In this document: positions 1 through 7,391 of the stretch, piece by piece | How the letters are laid out: each line of letters begins with the position of its first letter | Numbering within the stretch: position 1 is the first letter of the stretch | Assembly (NCBI GenBank): GCA_012719195.1 | Contig: JAAYAV010000109.1 | Span: 1 to 12,646 of the forward strand | DNA length: 12,646 nucleotides | DNA from: Anaerolineae bacterium | GTDB lineage: Bacteria > Chloroflexota > Anaerolineae > DRVO01 | Direction of reading: 5' to 3' | Translations under genes and position numbers: made by a program | Notes under the pieces: generated by a model | What the model was told of the DNA's origin: nothing | What the model saw: only the letters and a program-made list of their open reading frames with translations | The model's database searches: none

Positions 1-743
1 TATCGCTCACCGGCCCCCCCTTCCTTGCCTGCTCGTCGTGCCTTCACCCAGGGTCCAACGGTGCGCCGCGCCTCTGCCAGCCACTGCTCGGCGTCCTCGG
101 GCGCTTGCTGCAGCGCTCCGCCATGCTGGCGGAGGACGGGGGCGCCCGCCATGTCGGCCAGCCGGAGCAGCGCCCACCACTGTAGTCGGAACCCGTAGCG
201 CTCCAGGATGGTGTCGGGCAAGGGCCCGAGGATCGCCTCCTCACGCTCGCCGAACTCCAACCAGTAACGCACGAACTCGTCTGCGGCGTCGTCACCGGCG
301 TCGCCCTGGGCGAGGCGCCACAGTGCCGCCACCAGACCGGTCCGGCCGATGCCGGCCATGCAGTGAATGTAGACCGTCTCGCCCAGCGCCAGCTGTGCCT
401 CCAGCGCCTCGAGCGCCTGAAGAAGCCCCTCGGCTGGCGGAATGGTCCGGTCCTCAAACGGCACGTGGACCAGCTGCAGGCCGTGAGCCATGCACTGCTC
501 CGCTTCATCCTCAACTCGGAACGCGTGGAAGGGCCGGCCCGCTACCACATTCCGACGCTCCCGGGCCTCGCGCAGGCACAGAAGGCAGGTCACGCCCACG
601 TCTCGCAGGTAGGCATAGCCGCCCAACCGGTCGTGCGGCTGCTCGCCGCGTGCCACGCGGCCCGGCGCCACCCAACCGAAGTTGGCGATCCCGCCAGTCT
701 GGTCGTACTCGGATGCTTTCCCGCGTTGGGCCGTCCTCTCCAC
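1..743 (-). CDS. Tyrosine/dual-specificity protein phosphatase (3' end cut by window edge)
   Basis: This frame is open from a stop at 897-899 down to the window edge, where the last two bases read TA, so the stop may lie just outside. The translation has the cysteine-phosphatase P-loop IHCMAGIGRTG, matching the CX5R signature. Counting from the GTG at 743, the catalytic Cys is about residue 128 and the phosphate-binding Arg about 134. A likely general acid, D98 (VPFEDRTIPP), lies about 30 residues earlier, as in the DSP/PTP fold. The N-terminal NFGWVAPGRVARGEQP also resembles this family's opening. The enzyme should be a cytoplasmic phosphoester hydrolase; its substrate (phosphotyrosine, phosphoserine/threonine, or a lipid or nucleotide phosphate) cannot be told. 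The start is uncertain: GTG 743 has a GGGGAG 4 nt upstream, while in-frame ATGs at 791, 797 and 845 lack a ribosome-binding site. The gene is divergent from the Lon-like gene. Confidence 0.8.
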   Translation of the reverse strand, partial: MERTAQRGKASEYDQTGGIANFGWVAPGRVARGEQPHDRLGGYAYLRDVGVTCLLCLREARERRNVVAGRPFHAFRVEDEAEQCMAHGLQLVHVPFEDRTIPPAEGLLQALEALEAQLALGETVYIHCMAGIGRTGLVAALWRLAQGDAGDDAADEFVRYWLEFGEREEAILGPLPDTILERYGFRLQWWALLRLADMAGAPVLRQHGGALQQAPEDAEQWLAEARRTVGPWVKARRAGKEGGAGER

Positions 744-863
744 CACACTCCCCCGCTGCCATCGAACGTGCTTCTGATTGACCACAAGCATGGCCATTGC
801 AGCGCAGATGCGCCAGAACGGGGCGTCACGGTGGCGTGGCCGCATCCGTCCGAGACACCGTTC

Positions 864-892
864 TTGACAGGCGTCACCTGACTGGCTAGTTT
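864..892 (+). promoter_or_regulatory. Probable sigma-70-type promoter of the Lon-like gene
   Basis: A perfect -35 box TTGACA (864-869) is followed, after a 17-bp spacer, by a weak -10 box TAGTTT (887-892). The implied transcript starts near 899 and has a leader of about 137 nt before the ATG at 1036. A TAGAAT on the minus strand (904-899) could be the -10 of the divergent phosphatase gene, which would put the two promoters almost back to back. No heat-shock operator such as CIRCE is visible. Confidence 0.5.
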
Positions 893-1035
893 CGCTTCAT
901 TCTAGTCGCCCAGCTGAGCAACGTAACCACAGTCGTTGGGATGGGAGTGGCGCCCGCGGGCGCCACCGGTCTCTCGGCCGAAAGCGCGGATTGCCGGCGC
1001 GGGTGGGCCCGCGTTCAGCGGTTGGAGGAAGAGGT

Positions 1036-3489
1036 ATGCCAAGGGATGACCTGGCTGTCAGCGTCGATAAGCTGCGGCGCGTCTGTGACCCAGCCGGATT
1101 CGGGTTCGCCAGCACGGCGGAGTTGGAGCCGCTCGAGGACGTGATCGGCCAGCACCGGGCGGTCGCCGCCATCGAGTTTGGCATCGACATCGAGAGCCAG
1201 GGCTACCACATCTTCGCCCTCGGCCCGGCCGGTACCGGCAAGACCACCGTGGTCCGCAGCTACCTTTCCCGTAAGGCGGAGGGTCAGCCGGTTCCGGACG
1301 ACTGGTGCTACGTCAACAACTTCGACAACGCCGATCGACCGCACGCGGTGCGCCTTCCTGCGGGCATGGGCCAGCAGCTGCGGGCCGATGTGGACGAGTT
1401 CGTGCAAGAGCTGGGCACGGAGATTCCCCGCGCCCTCGAGAGCGAGGGTTACCGCCAGGAACTGGAGGAGGTGGAGCGCGACTTCGGCCGCCGCCGCCAG
1501 GAGCTCTTCACCGCCCTCGAGCAGGAAGCGCAGAAGCGGAGCTTCCGCATTATCCAGACGGCGCAGGGGCTGGGCTTCGCTCCCGTGCGCGACGGCGAGG
1601 TGATGACGCCGGACGAGTACTCCAAGCTGGAGGACGAGGCCCGCCGCGCCATCGACGAGGCGCAGGCGGAGCTGCAGGAGATCATGCACGAGCACATGCG
1701 CCGGCTGCCCGCGCTCCAGAAGGAGGCACGCCAGCGAGTGGCGGATCTGGACCGCAGCACGGTGGGGACGGCTGCCGGGCAGCTGATAGACGCCCTCAAG
1801 CTCAAGTACGGGTCCTTCGACGTGGTGCAGCGGTTCCTGGATTCGGTTCGGGCCGACATCCTCGAACACGCCGTGCAGTTCAAGGGCGGCGACCACACCG
1901 AGGACGGCGGCTCCCAGGCCACCCTTGGCCGCCTACTGGAGTCGCGCGACAGCCCACTGGACCGCTATCGGGTGAACCTGCTGGTGGATAACAGCCAACT
2001 CGAGGGGGCGCCGGTGGTGTTGGAGACTAACCCCACCTTCCAGAACCTGGTGGGGCGCGTGGAGCACGAGGCCCGTTTCGGTGCCCTGATCACCAACTTC
2101 ACCATGATCCGCGGCGGGGCGCTGCACCGGGCCAATGGCGGCTACCTGATTCTGGATGCGCGCGATGTGCTCACCAAGCCGTACGCCTGGGAGGCGCTGC
2201 AGCGGGCGCTGAAGAACAAGCGCGCGGTGGTGGAGACCATGGGCGAGGAACTGCGGGTGACCTACACCCGCACGCTGGAGCCGGAGCCGATCCCCCTGGA
2301 TGTCAAGGTGATCCTGATCGGCGAAGCCAACGTCTACTACATGCTCTACGCACTGGAGGAGGAGTTCCGCGAGCTATTCAAGGTGAAGGCGGACTTCGCG
2401 TCGACCATGGACTGGGGTGCGGAGTGCCCCCGGCACTTTGCCCAGTTCGTGGGTTCCATTTGCCAGGCCGAGGGTCTGCGCCACTTCTCGCCCGGCGGTG
2501 TGGCCCGAGTGATGGAGCACGCCGCCCGCGCCGCCGGAGACCGGGAGAAGCTGGCGATCAAGTTCGGCGACATCGTGGACCTAGTGCGGCAGGCGCACTA
2601 CTGGGCGGGGAAGAACGGCAACGGCCTCGTTGAGGCGGACGACGTCCAGCGGGCCATCGACGAGATGACCTTCCGCTCCAACCGGGCCGAGGAGATCCTT
2701 CGGGAGTCGATCACCCACGACGTGGTGATGATCGACACCGAGGGAGAAGCGGTCGGCCAGGTCAACGGACTCTCCGTCCTTTCCTTGGGTGACCACGTCT
2801 TTGGCAAGCCGTCGCGCATCACGGCGCGGTCGGCCATCGGGCGGGCGGGAGTGGTCAGCATCGAGCGTGAGATAGGGCTGGGCGGTCCCATTCACAACAA
2901 GGGCGCTCTCACCCTCGCCGGGTTCGTTCAAGGCCGGTTCGGTCAGGACCACCCGGTGACATTCACGGCGAGTATCACCTTCGAGCAGATGTACGAGGGT
3001 CTGGAAGGAGACAGCGCCAGTTCCGCCGAGTTGTACGCCTTGCTGTCCAGCCTGTCCGGCTATCCCCTGCAACAGCAGTATGCCGTCACCGGCTCGGTGA
3101 ACCACTTCGGTCAGGTGCAAGCCATCGGAGGAGTCAACGAGAAGATCGAGGGCTTCTTCGACGTCTGTCGAGAGCGAGGACTGACCGGCGGCCAGGGCGT
3201 ACTCATCCCTCGGTCAAACTTGCGACACCTGATGCTACGCGGAGACGTAGTCAAGGCCGTGCAAGAGGGCAAGTTCGCGGTGTACGCGGTGTCCAGCATC
3301 GATGAGGGTATCGAAATCCTGACGGGGCGGCCGGCCGGCACGCGGGGGCCCGACGGCCTCTATTCCGAGGGCAGCGTCAATCGGGCGGTGGAAGACCGCC
3401 TGCGGGCGATGGCGGACCGCGAGAGGCGCTTCCGGCGCCAGCAGGATGACTGCGACGAGTCGGCCGGGGGGAGCGACGCTATCGGCTGA
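1036..3489 (+). CDS. Lon-related ATP-dependent protease (LonB/YcbZ type, S16 family)
   Basis: This is an 817-residue AAA+ serine protease that unfolds and degrades proteins, expected to act as a ring-shaped oligomer. It lacks the LAN substrate-binding domain of classical Lon. The Walker A motif GPAGTGKT is at 63-70, and a Walker B-like strand, GGYLILDARDV, is at about 368-378. Residues about 140-240 form a charged, Glu/Arg-rich helical insert, probably a coiled coil, as in the YcbZ/LonB group. The C-terminal domain has the Ser-Lys dyad: S660 in EGDSASSAE and K703 in GGVNEKIEGFF. No transmembrane segment is visible, so unlike archaeal LonB it should be cytosolic. ATG 1036 is chosen because GGAGGAAGAGG lies directly upstream; an in-frame ATG 15 codons earlier has no such site. 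The basic, Arg-rich tail after about residue 780 is variable. The family is clear; the substrates are unknown. Confidence 0.93.
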   Translation: MPRDDLAVSVDKLRRVCDPAGFGFASTAELEPLEDVIGQHRAVAAIEFGIDIESQGYHIFALGPAGTGKTTVVRSYLSRKAEGQPVPDDWCYVNNFDNADRPHAVRLPAGMGQQLRADVDEFVQELGTEIPRALESEGYRQELEEVERDFGRRRQELFTALEQEAQKRSFRIIQTAQGLGFAPVRDGEVMTPDEYSKLEDEARRAIDEAQAELQEIMHEHMRRLPALQKEARQRVADLDRSTVGTAAGQLIDALKLKYGSFDVVQRFLDSVRADILEHAVQFKGGDHTEDGGSQATLGRLLESRDSPLDRYRVNLLVDNSQLEGAPVVLETNPTFQNLVGRVEHEARFGALITNFTMIRGGALHRANGGYLILDARDVLTKPYAWEALQRALKNKRAVVETMGEELRVTYTRTLEPEPIPLDVKVILIGEANVYYMLYALEEEFRELFKVKADFASTMDWGAECPRHFAQFVGSICQAEGLRHFSPGGVARVMEHAARAAGDREKLAIKFGDIVDLVRQAHYWAGKNGNGLVEADDVQRAIDEMTFRSNRAEEILRESITHDVVMIDTEGEAVGQVNGLSVLSLGDHVFGKPSRITARSAIGRAGVVSIEREIGLGGPIHNKGALTLAGFVQGRFGQDHPVTFTASITFEQMYEGLEGDSASSAELYALLSSLSGYPLQQQYAVTGSVNHFGQVQAIGGVNEKIEGFFDVCRERGLTGGQGVLIPRSNLRHLMLRGDVVKAVQEGKFAVYAVSSIDEGIEILTGRPAGTRGPDGLYSEGSVNRAVEDRLRAMADRERRFRRQQDDCDESAGGSDAIG

Positions 3490-3532
3490 GTCGCCTCACG
3501 CGGGCAAGTACCGGATACGCGAGTTTGGCCGG

Positions 3533-3561
3533 TTGACGCCGCAGAGATCGCCTGGCAGACT
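3533..3561 (+). promoter_or_regulatory. Possible promoter of the response-regulator gene
   Basis: A TTGACG (3533-3538) is followed, after 17 bp, by CAGACT (3556-3561). The -35 box is good and the -10 poor (3 of 6 consensus bases), so this is tentative. It lies in the 140-bp gap after the Lon-like gene, which shows no convincing terminator; read-through from upstream is the alternative. A 7-bp GGGGCGC/GCGCCTC hairpin with one GU pair can form further down the leader. Confidence 0.3.
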
Positions 3562-3629
3562 CTCTGTGCGCGGGGGGAGAGGGGCGCCAGTGTGCTTGTG
3601 CGCCTCCCAGTCGCTGAGGGGGCAACGCC

Positions 3630-4328
3630 ATGCGAGGCCGCAAGATCCTGGTGGTGGACGATGACCAGGCCATGCACCGTTTGCTCGAGTTCACATTCAC
3701 CCAAGCCGGGGCTCAGGTCCTGGTCGCGACGGACGGCGAGGAAGCCTTGCGCCACTTCTACACCTTCCGCCCGGACCTGGTGGTGCTCGACATAACCATG
3801 CCCAAGCTGGACGGGTGGGAGATCGGTAGACGCATTCGCGATCTCTCGGAGACGCCGATCGTGATGGTCACCGCTCGCGGGCAGGAGGACGACATCCTGC
3901 GCGGGTTCGAGAGCGGAGCCGACGACTACGTTACCAAGCCTTTCAGCCTGCAGGTCCTGTTGGCCCGGGTGCGGGCGCTTCTTCACCGCGCCTCCCTGCC
4001 GCCCATTTCGGCGCAACCAATCGCCTACAGCGACGATCGCTTGACGGTGGACCTCTCTGCAAACCGGGTGCTGGTGGATGGACAGCCGGTGCGCCTGACG
4101 GCGACGGAGTACCGGTTACTGGCATACCTGGTGGAGAACGCCGGGAGAGTGCTCTCGCCGCGACAGATTCTGGAGAAGGTCTGGGGCTGGGAGTATGCTG
4201 ACGACGTTGACTACGTCCGCGTCTACATCTGGCACCTGCGGCAGAAACTGGAGCCCGACCCGAAGTCGCCCCGGTATCTGATCACCGAGCATGGACTCGG
4301 CTACCGCTTCGAGAAGAATCTCACCTAA
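3630..4328 (+). CDS. OmpR/PhoB-family response regulator (orphan)
   Basis: This is a 232-residue two-component DNA-binding regulator. The N-terminal receiver domain (about 1-120) has the acidic pocket D10-D12, the phospho-acceptor D54 in VVLDITMP, the switch T81 in VMVTARG, and the conserved K103 in VTKPF. Residues about 130-230 are an OmpR-type winged helix: LTATEYRLLAYLVENAGRV, then VRVYIWHLRQKLEPD and the wing GLGYRFEK. All phosphorylation residues are present, so it should be phosphorylation-controlled and dimerise on direct repeats. The start ATG has GAGGGGG 6 nt upstream. No histidine kinase lies beside it in the window, unlike most members, so its partner and regulon are unknown. The next gene is convergent, behind a hairpin. 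Confidence 0.95.
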   Translation: MRGRKILVVDDDQAMHRLLEFTFTQAGAQVLVATDGEEALRHFYTFRPDLVVLDITMPKLDGWEIGRRIRDLSETPIVMVTARGQEDDILRGFESGADDYVTKPFSLQVLLARVRALLHRASLPPISAQPIAYSDDRLTVDLSANRVLVDGQPVRLTATEYRLLAYLVENAGRVLSPRQILEKVWGWEYADDVDYVRVYIWHLRQKLEPDPKSPRYLITEHGLGYRFEKNLT

Positions 4329-4355
4329 CCGGTACCGCCCGGTGGCGGAGACTGA

Positions 4356-4389
4356 GACGGGGCATGCGGCCAGAGCCACATGCCCCGTC
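4356..4389. terminator. Bidirectional hairpin between convergent genes
   Basis: A perfect 11-bp inverted repeat, GACGGGGCATG (4356-4366) and CATGCCCCGTC (4379-4389), flanks a 12-nt loop, with CCTTTA after it on the plus side. It lies 28 bp after the regulator stop and 7 bp after the membrane-protein stop on the other strand. The T-tract is short, so it may act as a stabilising 3' hairpin as well as a terminator. Confidence 0.7.
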
Positions 4390-4396
4390 CCTTTAC

Positions 4397-5395
4397 TCAG
4401 CCGGCAGCGACCGACGGGCTTAGCTCGCGGTACGTGAGCGTCCAGGCGGTGGACCGGAATACGCCCGCCAGAGCCGAGACAAAGAGGGTGGGCACTCCGA
4501 TCACCACCAATGCCACCGGCAGCCCGGCCAGGACGCCCAGGATGACCGGGGTGGAGGCGTCGAACGCGAGTGAGGCGAGGGCATAGACGGCGATGCCCAT
4601 CAGACCGCCCATCAACAGTCCCAGGACGGCCAGGGCAAAGGTGGCCACGAGCACGACCAGGCCGAGCAGGAACTGGATCACCGCCAGCAGCAGCCACATG
4701 ATGGCGGCATCCCGCAGGCGCGACTTCACGACGGTGTATCCGCGCTTGATCGAGGCGAAAACACCGCTATCGTCCAGGACGGCGGCGCGCCAGATGAACG
4801 GTTGGAGCAGCGACCAGACCAGGGATACGCCGATGCCCAGGAGGATGATGGCCACGAATAGGCCTACTGTCACGACCGTACCCAGTGCTCCCAGGGCGTC
4901 GGACTCGAAGAACCACAGAAGCAGGGGGGCGAGGGCGAACAGGACGAGGGCGACGAACAACGCCCCCATGGGTATGCTGACCACCATTTCTATCAGGAAG
5001 AGGCGAATGGCCCGCCACGACCACCCCAGGCGGAAGACTGCGCCGAAGGAGCGCTTCTCCCCGGTCTCTTCGTGGTCGTCGACGGCGCGGATGACGGCCG
5101 TCTCGGCGAGGTAGCGGAGAACCGTGGAGATCAGCGCGACCAGCAGGGCGAAGGCGATCGCCGCTACAATGAAGGCCCCCACCAGGGCGACAAAGACCCC
5201 GATCTCCCTCTCGCTAAACTGGGGCAAAGCGCGCCAGGGCAGATCGCTGGAGTCTCCCGAGTACCCGGAGGAGCCACCACCACCGGAGCTACCGGCCTGG
5301 CCGCCCATGACGGCCAGGAAGAGCCCGAAGATCCAGAGCACGCGGTAGCGCCAGGTGATCTGCCAGGCTCTACGGAGCGTGTCAGTGTGATTCAT
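4397..5395 (-). CDS. Polytopic membrane protein of unknown function
   Basis: I do not recognise a specific function. The protein has 332 residues. It begins with a short amphipathic stretch and a first membrane helix (about 18-32), then a Gly/Ser-rich linker (32-50) that looks flexible. Further hydrophobic segments follow at about 65-90, 132-162, 173-198, 230-275 (probably two helices) and 282-312, giving six or more membrane spans. The conserved-looking soluble piece LQPFIWRAAVLDDSGVFASI (198-217) recalls the large, poorly characterised family of bacterial integral membrane proteins with a similar 'DD.GVFASIKRGY' loop; that match is from memory. The start is ATG 5395, because GAGGTGA (5407-5401) sits 5 nt upstream. 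An in-frame GTG at 5404 overlaps that site and is unlikely. No catalytic motif is seen. Confidence 0.85.
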   Translation of the reverse strand: MNHTDTLRRAWQITWRYRVLWIFGLFLAVMGGQAGSSGGGGSSGYSGDSSDLPWRALPQFSEREIGVFVALVGAFIVAAIAFALLVALISTVLRYLAETAVIRAVDDHEETGEKRSFGAVFRLGWSWRAIRLFLIEMVVSIPMGALFVALVLFALAPLLLWFFESDALGALGTVVTVGLFVAIILLGIGVSLVWSLLQPFIWRAAVLDDSGVFASIKRGYTVVKSRLRDAAIMWLLLAVIQFLLGLVVLVATFALAVLGLLMGGLMGIAVYALASLAFDASTPVILGVLAGLPVALVVIGVPTLFVSALAGVFRSTAWTLTYRELSPSVAAG

Positions 5396-5552
5396 GTGTG
5401 TCACCTCGCTGACAGGGCCTAAGGCGGATCTGAGATCCTGAGCCAGACGGCATCACCTACCACTGTAGCGCATTTCGCGCTCGAGTTCCAGCGCGTTGGA
5501 CGTGTGTCGGAAGTAGCTGCGCTCCATAGCCGTTGCCCAGCGGTACTGGCGC

Positions 5553-5582
5553 TTGACGGCGGGACAGCAACCTGTCTATAAT
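5553..5582 (+). promoter_or_regulatory. Strong promoter of rho
   Basis: TTGACG (5553-5558) and a perfect TATAAT (5577-5582) are separated by 18 bp. Transcription should start at about 5589, leaving a leader of about 260 nt before the rho GTG. The boxes are the best consensus match in the window and match the style of the other promoters here. Confidence 0.75.
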
Positions 5583-5588
5583 GCTGAT

Positions 5589-5849
5589 GACCCCACTGCT
5601 ACACGGTGTTGCGCCAACCCCAATGGGTTCTCGCGGTTCGCCAAGAGCGGGCCGCCGTAAGCATAACCGCCCCAGGTCACTGTGCCACTGTGATGGATGG
5701 GGCAATTCCCCTGAAGGTACATGCATAGGCTGAGTGCGCCAACGTGTACATGTTCGCGCCTGGCGGCAGGTTCTCGAACCTCTAGTGAACCTCCCCGTGC
5801 TGATTCTGCGCCCTACAAGCCAACTCGGTAGCTGATCGGAGAAGTGTAG
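5589..5849 (+). promoter_or_regulatory. Long hairpin-rich leader of rho
   Basis: This is the bulk of the 454-bp gap before rho; no convincing gene is seen in it. Local hairpins readable by eye are AACCC-CAAT-GGGTT (5616-5629), GGGG-CAATT-CCCC (5699-5711), a 10-bp imperfect stem at 5736-5759 with one C-C mismatch and one GU pair, and AGGTT-CTCG-AACCT (5769-5780 core). A C-rich, G-poor stretch at about 5789-5827 resembles a Rho-utilisation site. Rho commonly controls its own transcription through its leader; applying that here is an inference. GGAGAAG at 5838-5844 is the ribosome-binding site. Confidence 0.45.
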
Positions 5850-7103
5850 GTGGACATCGCCCAACTGGAAGACAAGAACCTTAGCGAACTGCGTACTTTG
5901 GCGCGCGATTTCGGCATCGCACGCTTCAGCCGTAAGAAGAAGGACGAGCTGGTCATCGAGCTCCTGAAGGCCAACGCCGAGCGTCAAGGCTACGCCTTTG
6001 GCGGCGGGGTGCTTGACATAATTCAGGACGGGATCGGGTTTCTGCGTTCCCGTAAGCTCTTGCCGAGCCCCGACGACGTGTATGTGTCCCAGTCGCAGAT
6101 CCGCCGGTTCGGTCTCCGTACCGGCGACCTGGTGGTGGGGCAGGTTCGTCCTCCCAAGGACTCGGAGAAGTACTTCGGGCTTCTGCGGGTGGAAGCGGTC
6201 AACGGGATGGATCCCGAGGTCGCCCGCCAGCGGCCGGCCTTCGACGACTTGGTGGCGACGTTCCCCACGCGGCTGCTGAACCTGGAGACCACGTCCGATC
6301 TGCTCACCACGCGCATGATCAACATGTTCGCACCCATCGGGCGCGGCCAGCGCGGCCTCATCGTCTCGCCTCCGAAGGCCGGCAAGACCACCATCCTAAA
6401 GCACATCGCCAACGCCATCTCCGCCAACTCGGACGACGTGCATCTGATGGTGGTGCTGGTCGGCGAGCGCCCGGAAGAAGTCACCGACATGGACCGGTCC
6501 GTAGAGGCCGAGGTGGTTGCCTCCACATTCGATGACGAGGTGGAGAATCACTGTCGCGTGGCCGAGATGGCCCTCAACCGGGCAAAGCGATTGGTGGAGA
6601 CGGGCAAGGATGTAGTGATCCTGCTGGACAGCATCACCCGGCTGGCGCGGGCCTACAACCTCGTCGTTCCTCCGTCGAGCCGAACGCTATCGGGTGGCCT
6701 CGATCCGTCGGCCCTCTATCCGCCGAAGCGATTCTTCGGCGCCGCCCGCAACACTGAGGAGGGCAGCAGTCTCACTATCGTCGCCACCTGCCTCGTCGAG
6801 ACGGGAAGCCGGATGGACGACGTCATCTACGAGGAGTTCAAAGGCACGGGCAACATGGAGCTACACTTGAGCCGGCGCTTGCAGGAACGCCGTGTGTTCC
6901 CGGCCATCGATATCGAGCGTTCCGGCACTCGCCGCGAGGAGCTACTGCTTGACGCGGACGCGCTGGCGCGGGTGTGGACGCTGCGTAAAATGGTGTCGGC
7001 GCTCGGCGGCGGTACGGAAAGCACCGAGCTGGTGCTGGACCGTTTGCGCAAGACGGCCAGCAACCGCGAGTTCCTTCTCACGCTCAACAAGGAAGCTATC
7101 TGA
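5850..7103 (+). CDS. rho: Transcription termination factor Rho
   Basis: This is the 417-residue hexameric RNA helicase that ends transcription of untranslated RNA, close to the E. coli length (419). The N-terminal helical domain (about 1-45) is compact, with no large insert. The cold-shock-like primary RNA-binding domain includes GIGFLR (61-66) and VYVSQSQIRRFGLRTGD (77-93). The ATPase core has Walker A PPKAGKTT (174-181), ERPEEVTDM (206-214), Walker B VVILLDS (255-261), ITRLARAYN (262-270), the Q-loop region PPKRFFGAARN and the R-loop EEFKGTGNME. All key residues are present, so it should be fully active. The start is GTG, set by GGAGAAG 5 nt upstream. It has its own promoter and long leader. 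The following gene's promoter starts 7 bases after the stop, leaving no room for an intrinsic terminator. Confidence 0.98.
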   Translation: MDIAQLEDKNLSELRTLARDFGIARFSRKKKDELVIELLKANAERQGYAFGGGVLDIIQDGIGFLRSRKLLPSPDDVYVSQSQIRRFGLRTGDLVVGQVRPPKDSEKYFGLLRVEAVNGMDPEVARQRPAFDDLVATFPTRLLNLETTSDLLTTRMINMFAPIGRGQRGLIVSPPKAGKTTILKHIANAISANSDDVHLMVVLVGERPEEVTDMDRSVEAEVVASTFDDEVENHCRVAEMALNRAKRLVETGKDVVILLDSITRLARAYNLVVPPSSRTLSGGLDPSALYPPKRFFGAARNTEEGSSLTIVATCLVETGSRMDDVIYEEFKGTGNMELHLSRRLQERRVFPAIDIERSGTRREELLLDADALARVWTLRKMVSALGGGTESTELVLDRLRKTASNREFLLTLNKEAI

Positions 7104-7109
7104 GTCTCG

Positions 7110-7138
7110 TTGACGGGCCGCCCAGCTGCGGCTATGCT
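7110..7138 (+). promoter_or_regulatory. Promoter of the LysM/M23 gene
   Basis: TTGACG (7110-7115) and TATGCT (7133-7138; 4 of 6 consensus bases) are separated by 17 bp. The -35 box begins 6 bases after the rho stop codon. The predicted start is near 7145. The spacer holds a small GCCGC/GCGGC inverted repeat. Confidence 0.6.
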
Positions 7139-7161
7139 AAGGGCGCACGGGCACTCAGGGA

Positions 7162-7228
7162 CGTCTCCGGCGAACCGGGCAGCAGGTGGGGGATAGCCTT
7201 CTGCCCCGCACTACACCGACTGGAGACG
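7162..7228 (+). promoter_or_regulatory. Structured leader (nested hairpin) upstream of the M23 gene
   Basis: An outer 9-bp stem pairs CGTCTCCGG (7162-7170) with CTGGAGACG (7220-7228), including one GU pair. Inside it GGGCAGCAGG (7177-7186) pairs with CCTTCTGCCC (7197-7206) with a single mismatch, around a 10-nt loop. The internal loops are CGAACC and a 13-nt right arm. The element starts about 17 nt into the predicted transcript. Its 3' strand holds a GGAG, so it could mask a ribosome-binding site. I do not recognise it as a known riboswitch; the c-di-AMP (ydaO) type was considered because of the cell-wall target, but its layout does not match by eye. Confidence 0.45.
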
Positions 7229-7391
7229 AACCATCCGGGAGGCACGTCTGGCCGGTCTAGCGGTTAGGGCCGCGGCAACGGTATCAGGGTCGGCGCACTC
7301 GCGCTCGACGCTGGCGGCGCCTGTCCACCTTGGAGGCCTCGGTGAGAGGCTGCTGCGTGGGGGGGCTTGGGCGCACCGCTACGGGCTTCAT

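Noticed and set aside
38..881. Plus- and minus-strand frames rich in Arg, Pro and Ser over the phosphatase region
   Set aside because: They are out of frame with the phosphatase, which has a full catalytic signature; their compositions are typical of GC-rich shadows.
1015..1896. A 293-codon minus-strand frame opposite the Lon-like gene
   Set aside because: It is an antisense shadow of a well-supported AAA+ protease; its His/Leu/Val-rich translation shows no domain.
5768..5781. GGTTCTCGAACC as a possible tRNA T-arm
   Set aside because: No matching acceptor, D or anticodon arms are found at tRNA spacing; it is more likely a small leader hairpin.
5457..5987. A 176-codon minus-strand frame spanning the rho leader and the rho start
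   Set aside because: It overlaps the conserved N-terminus of Rho and the promoter; no recognisable motif.
7145..7250. c-di-AMP (ydaO) riboswitch before the M23 gene
   Set aside because: The element is only about 67 nt with one nested stem; the ydaO class is larger and pseudo-symmetric.
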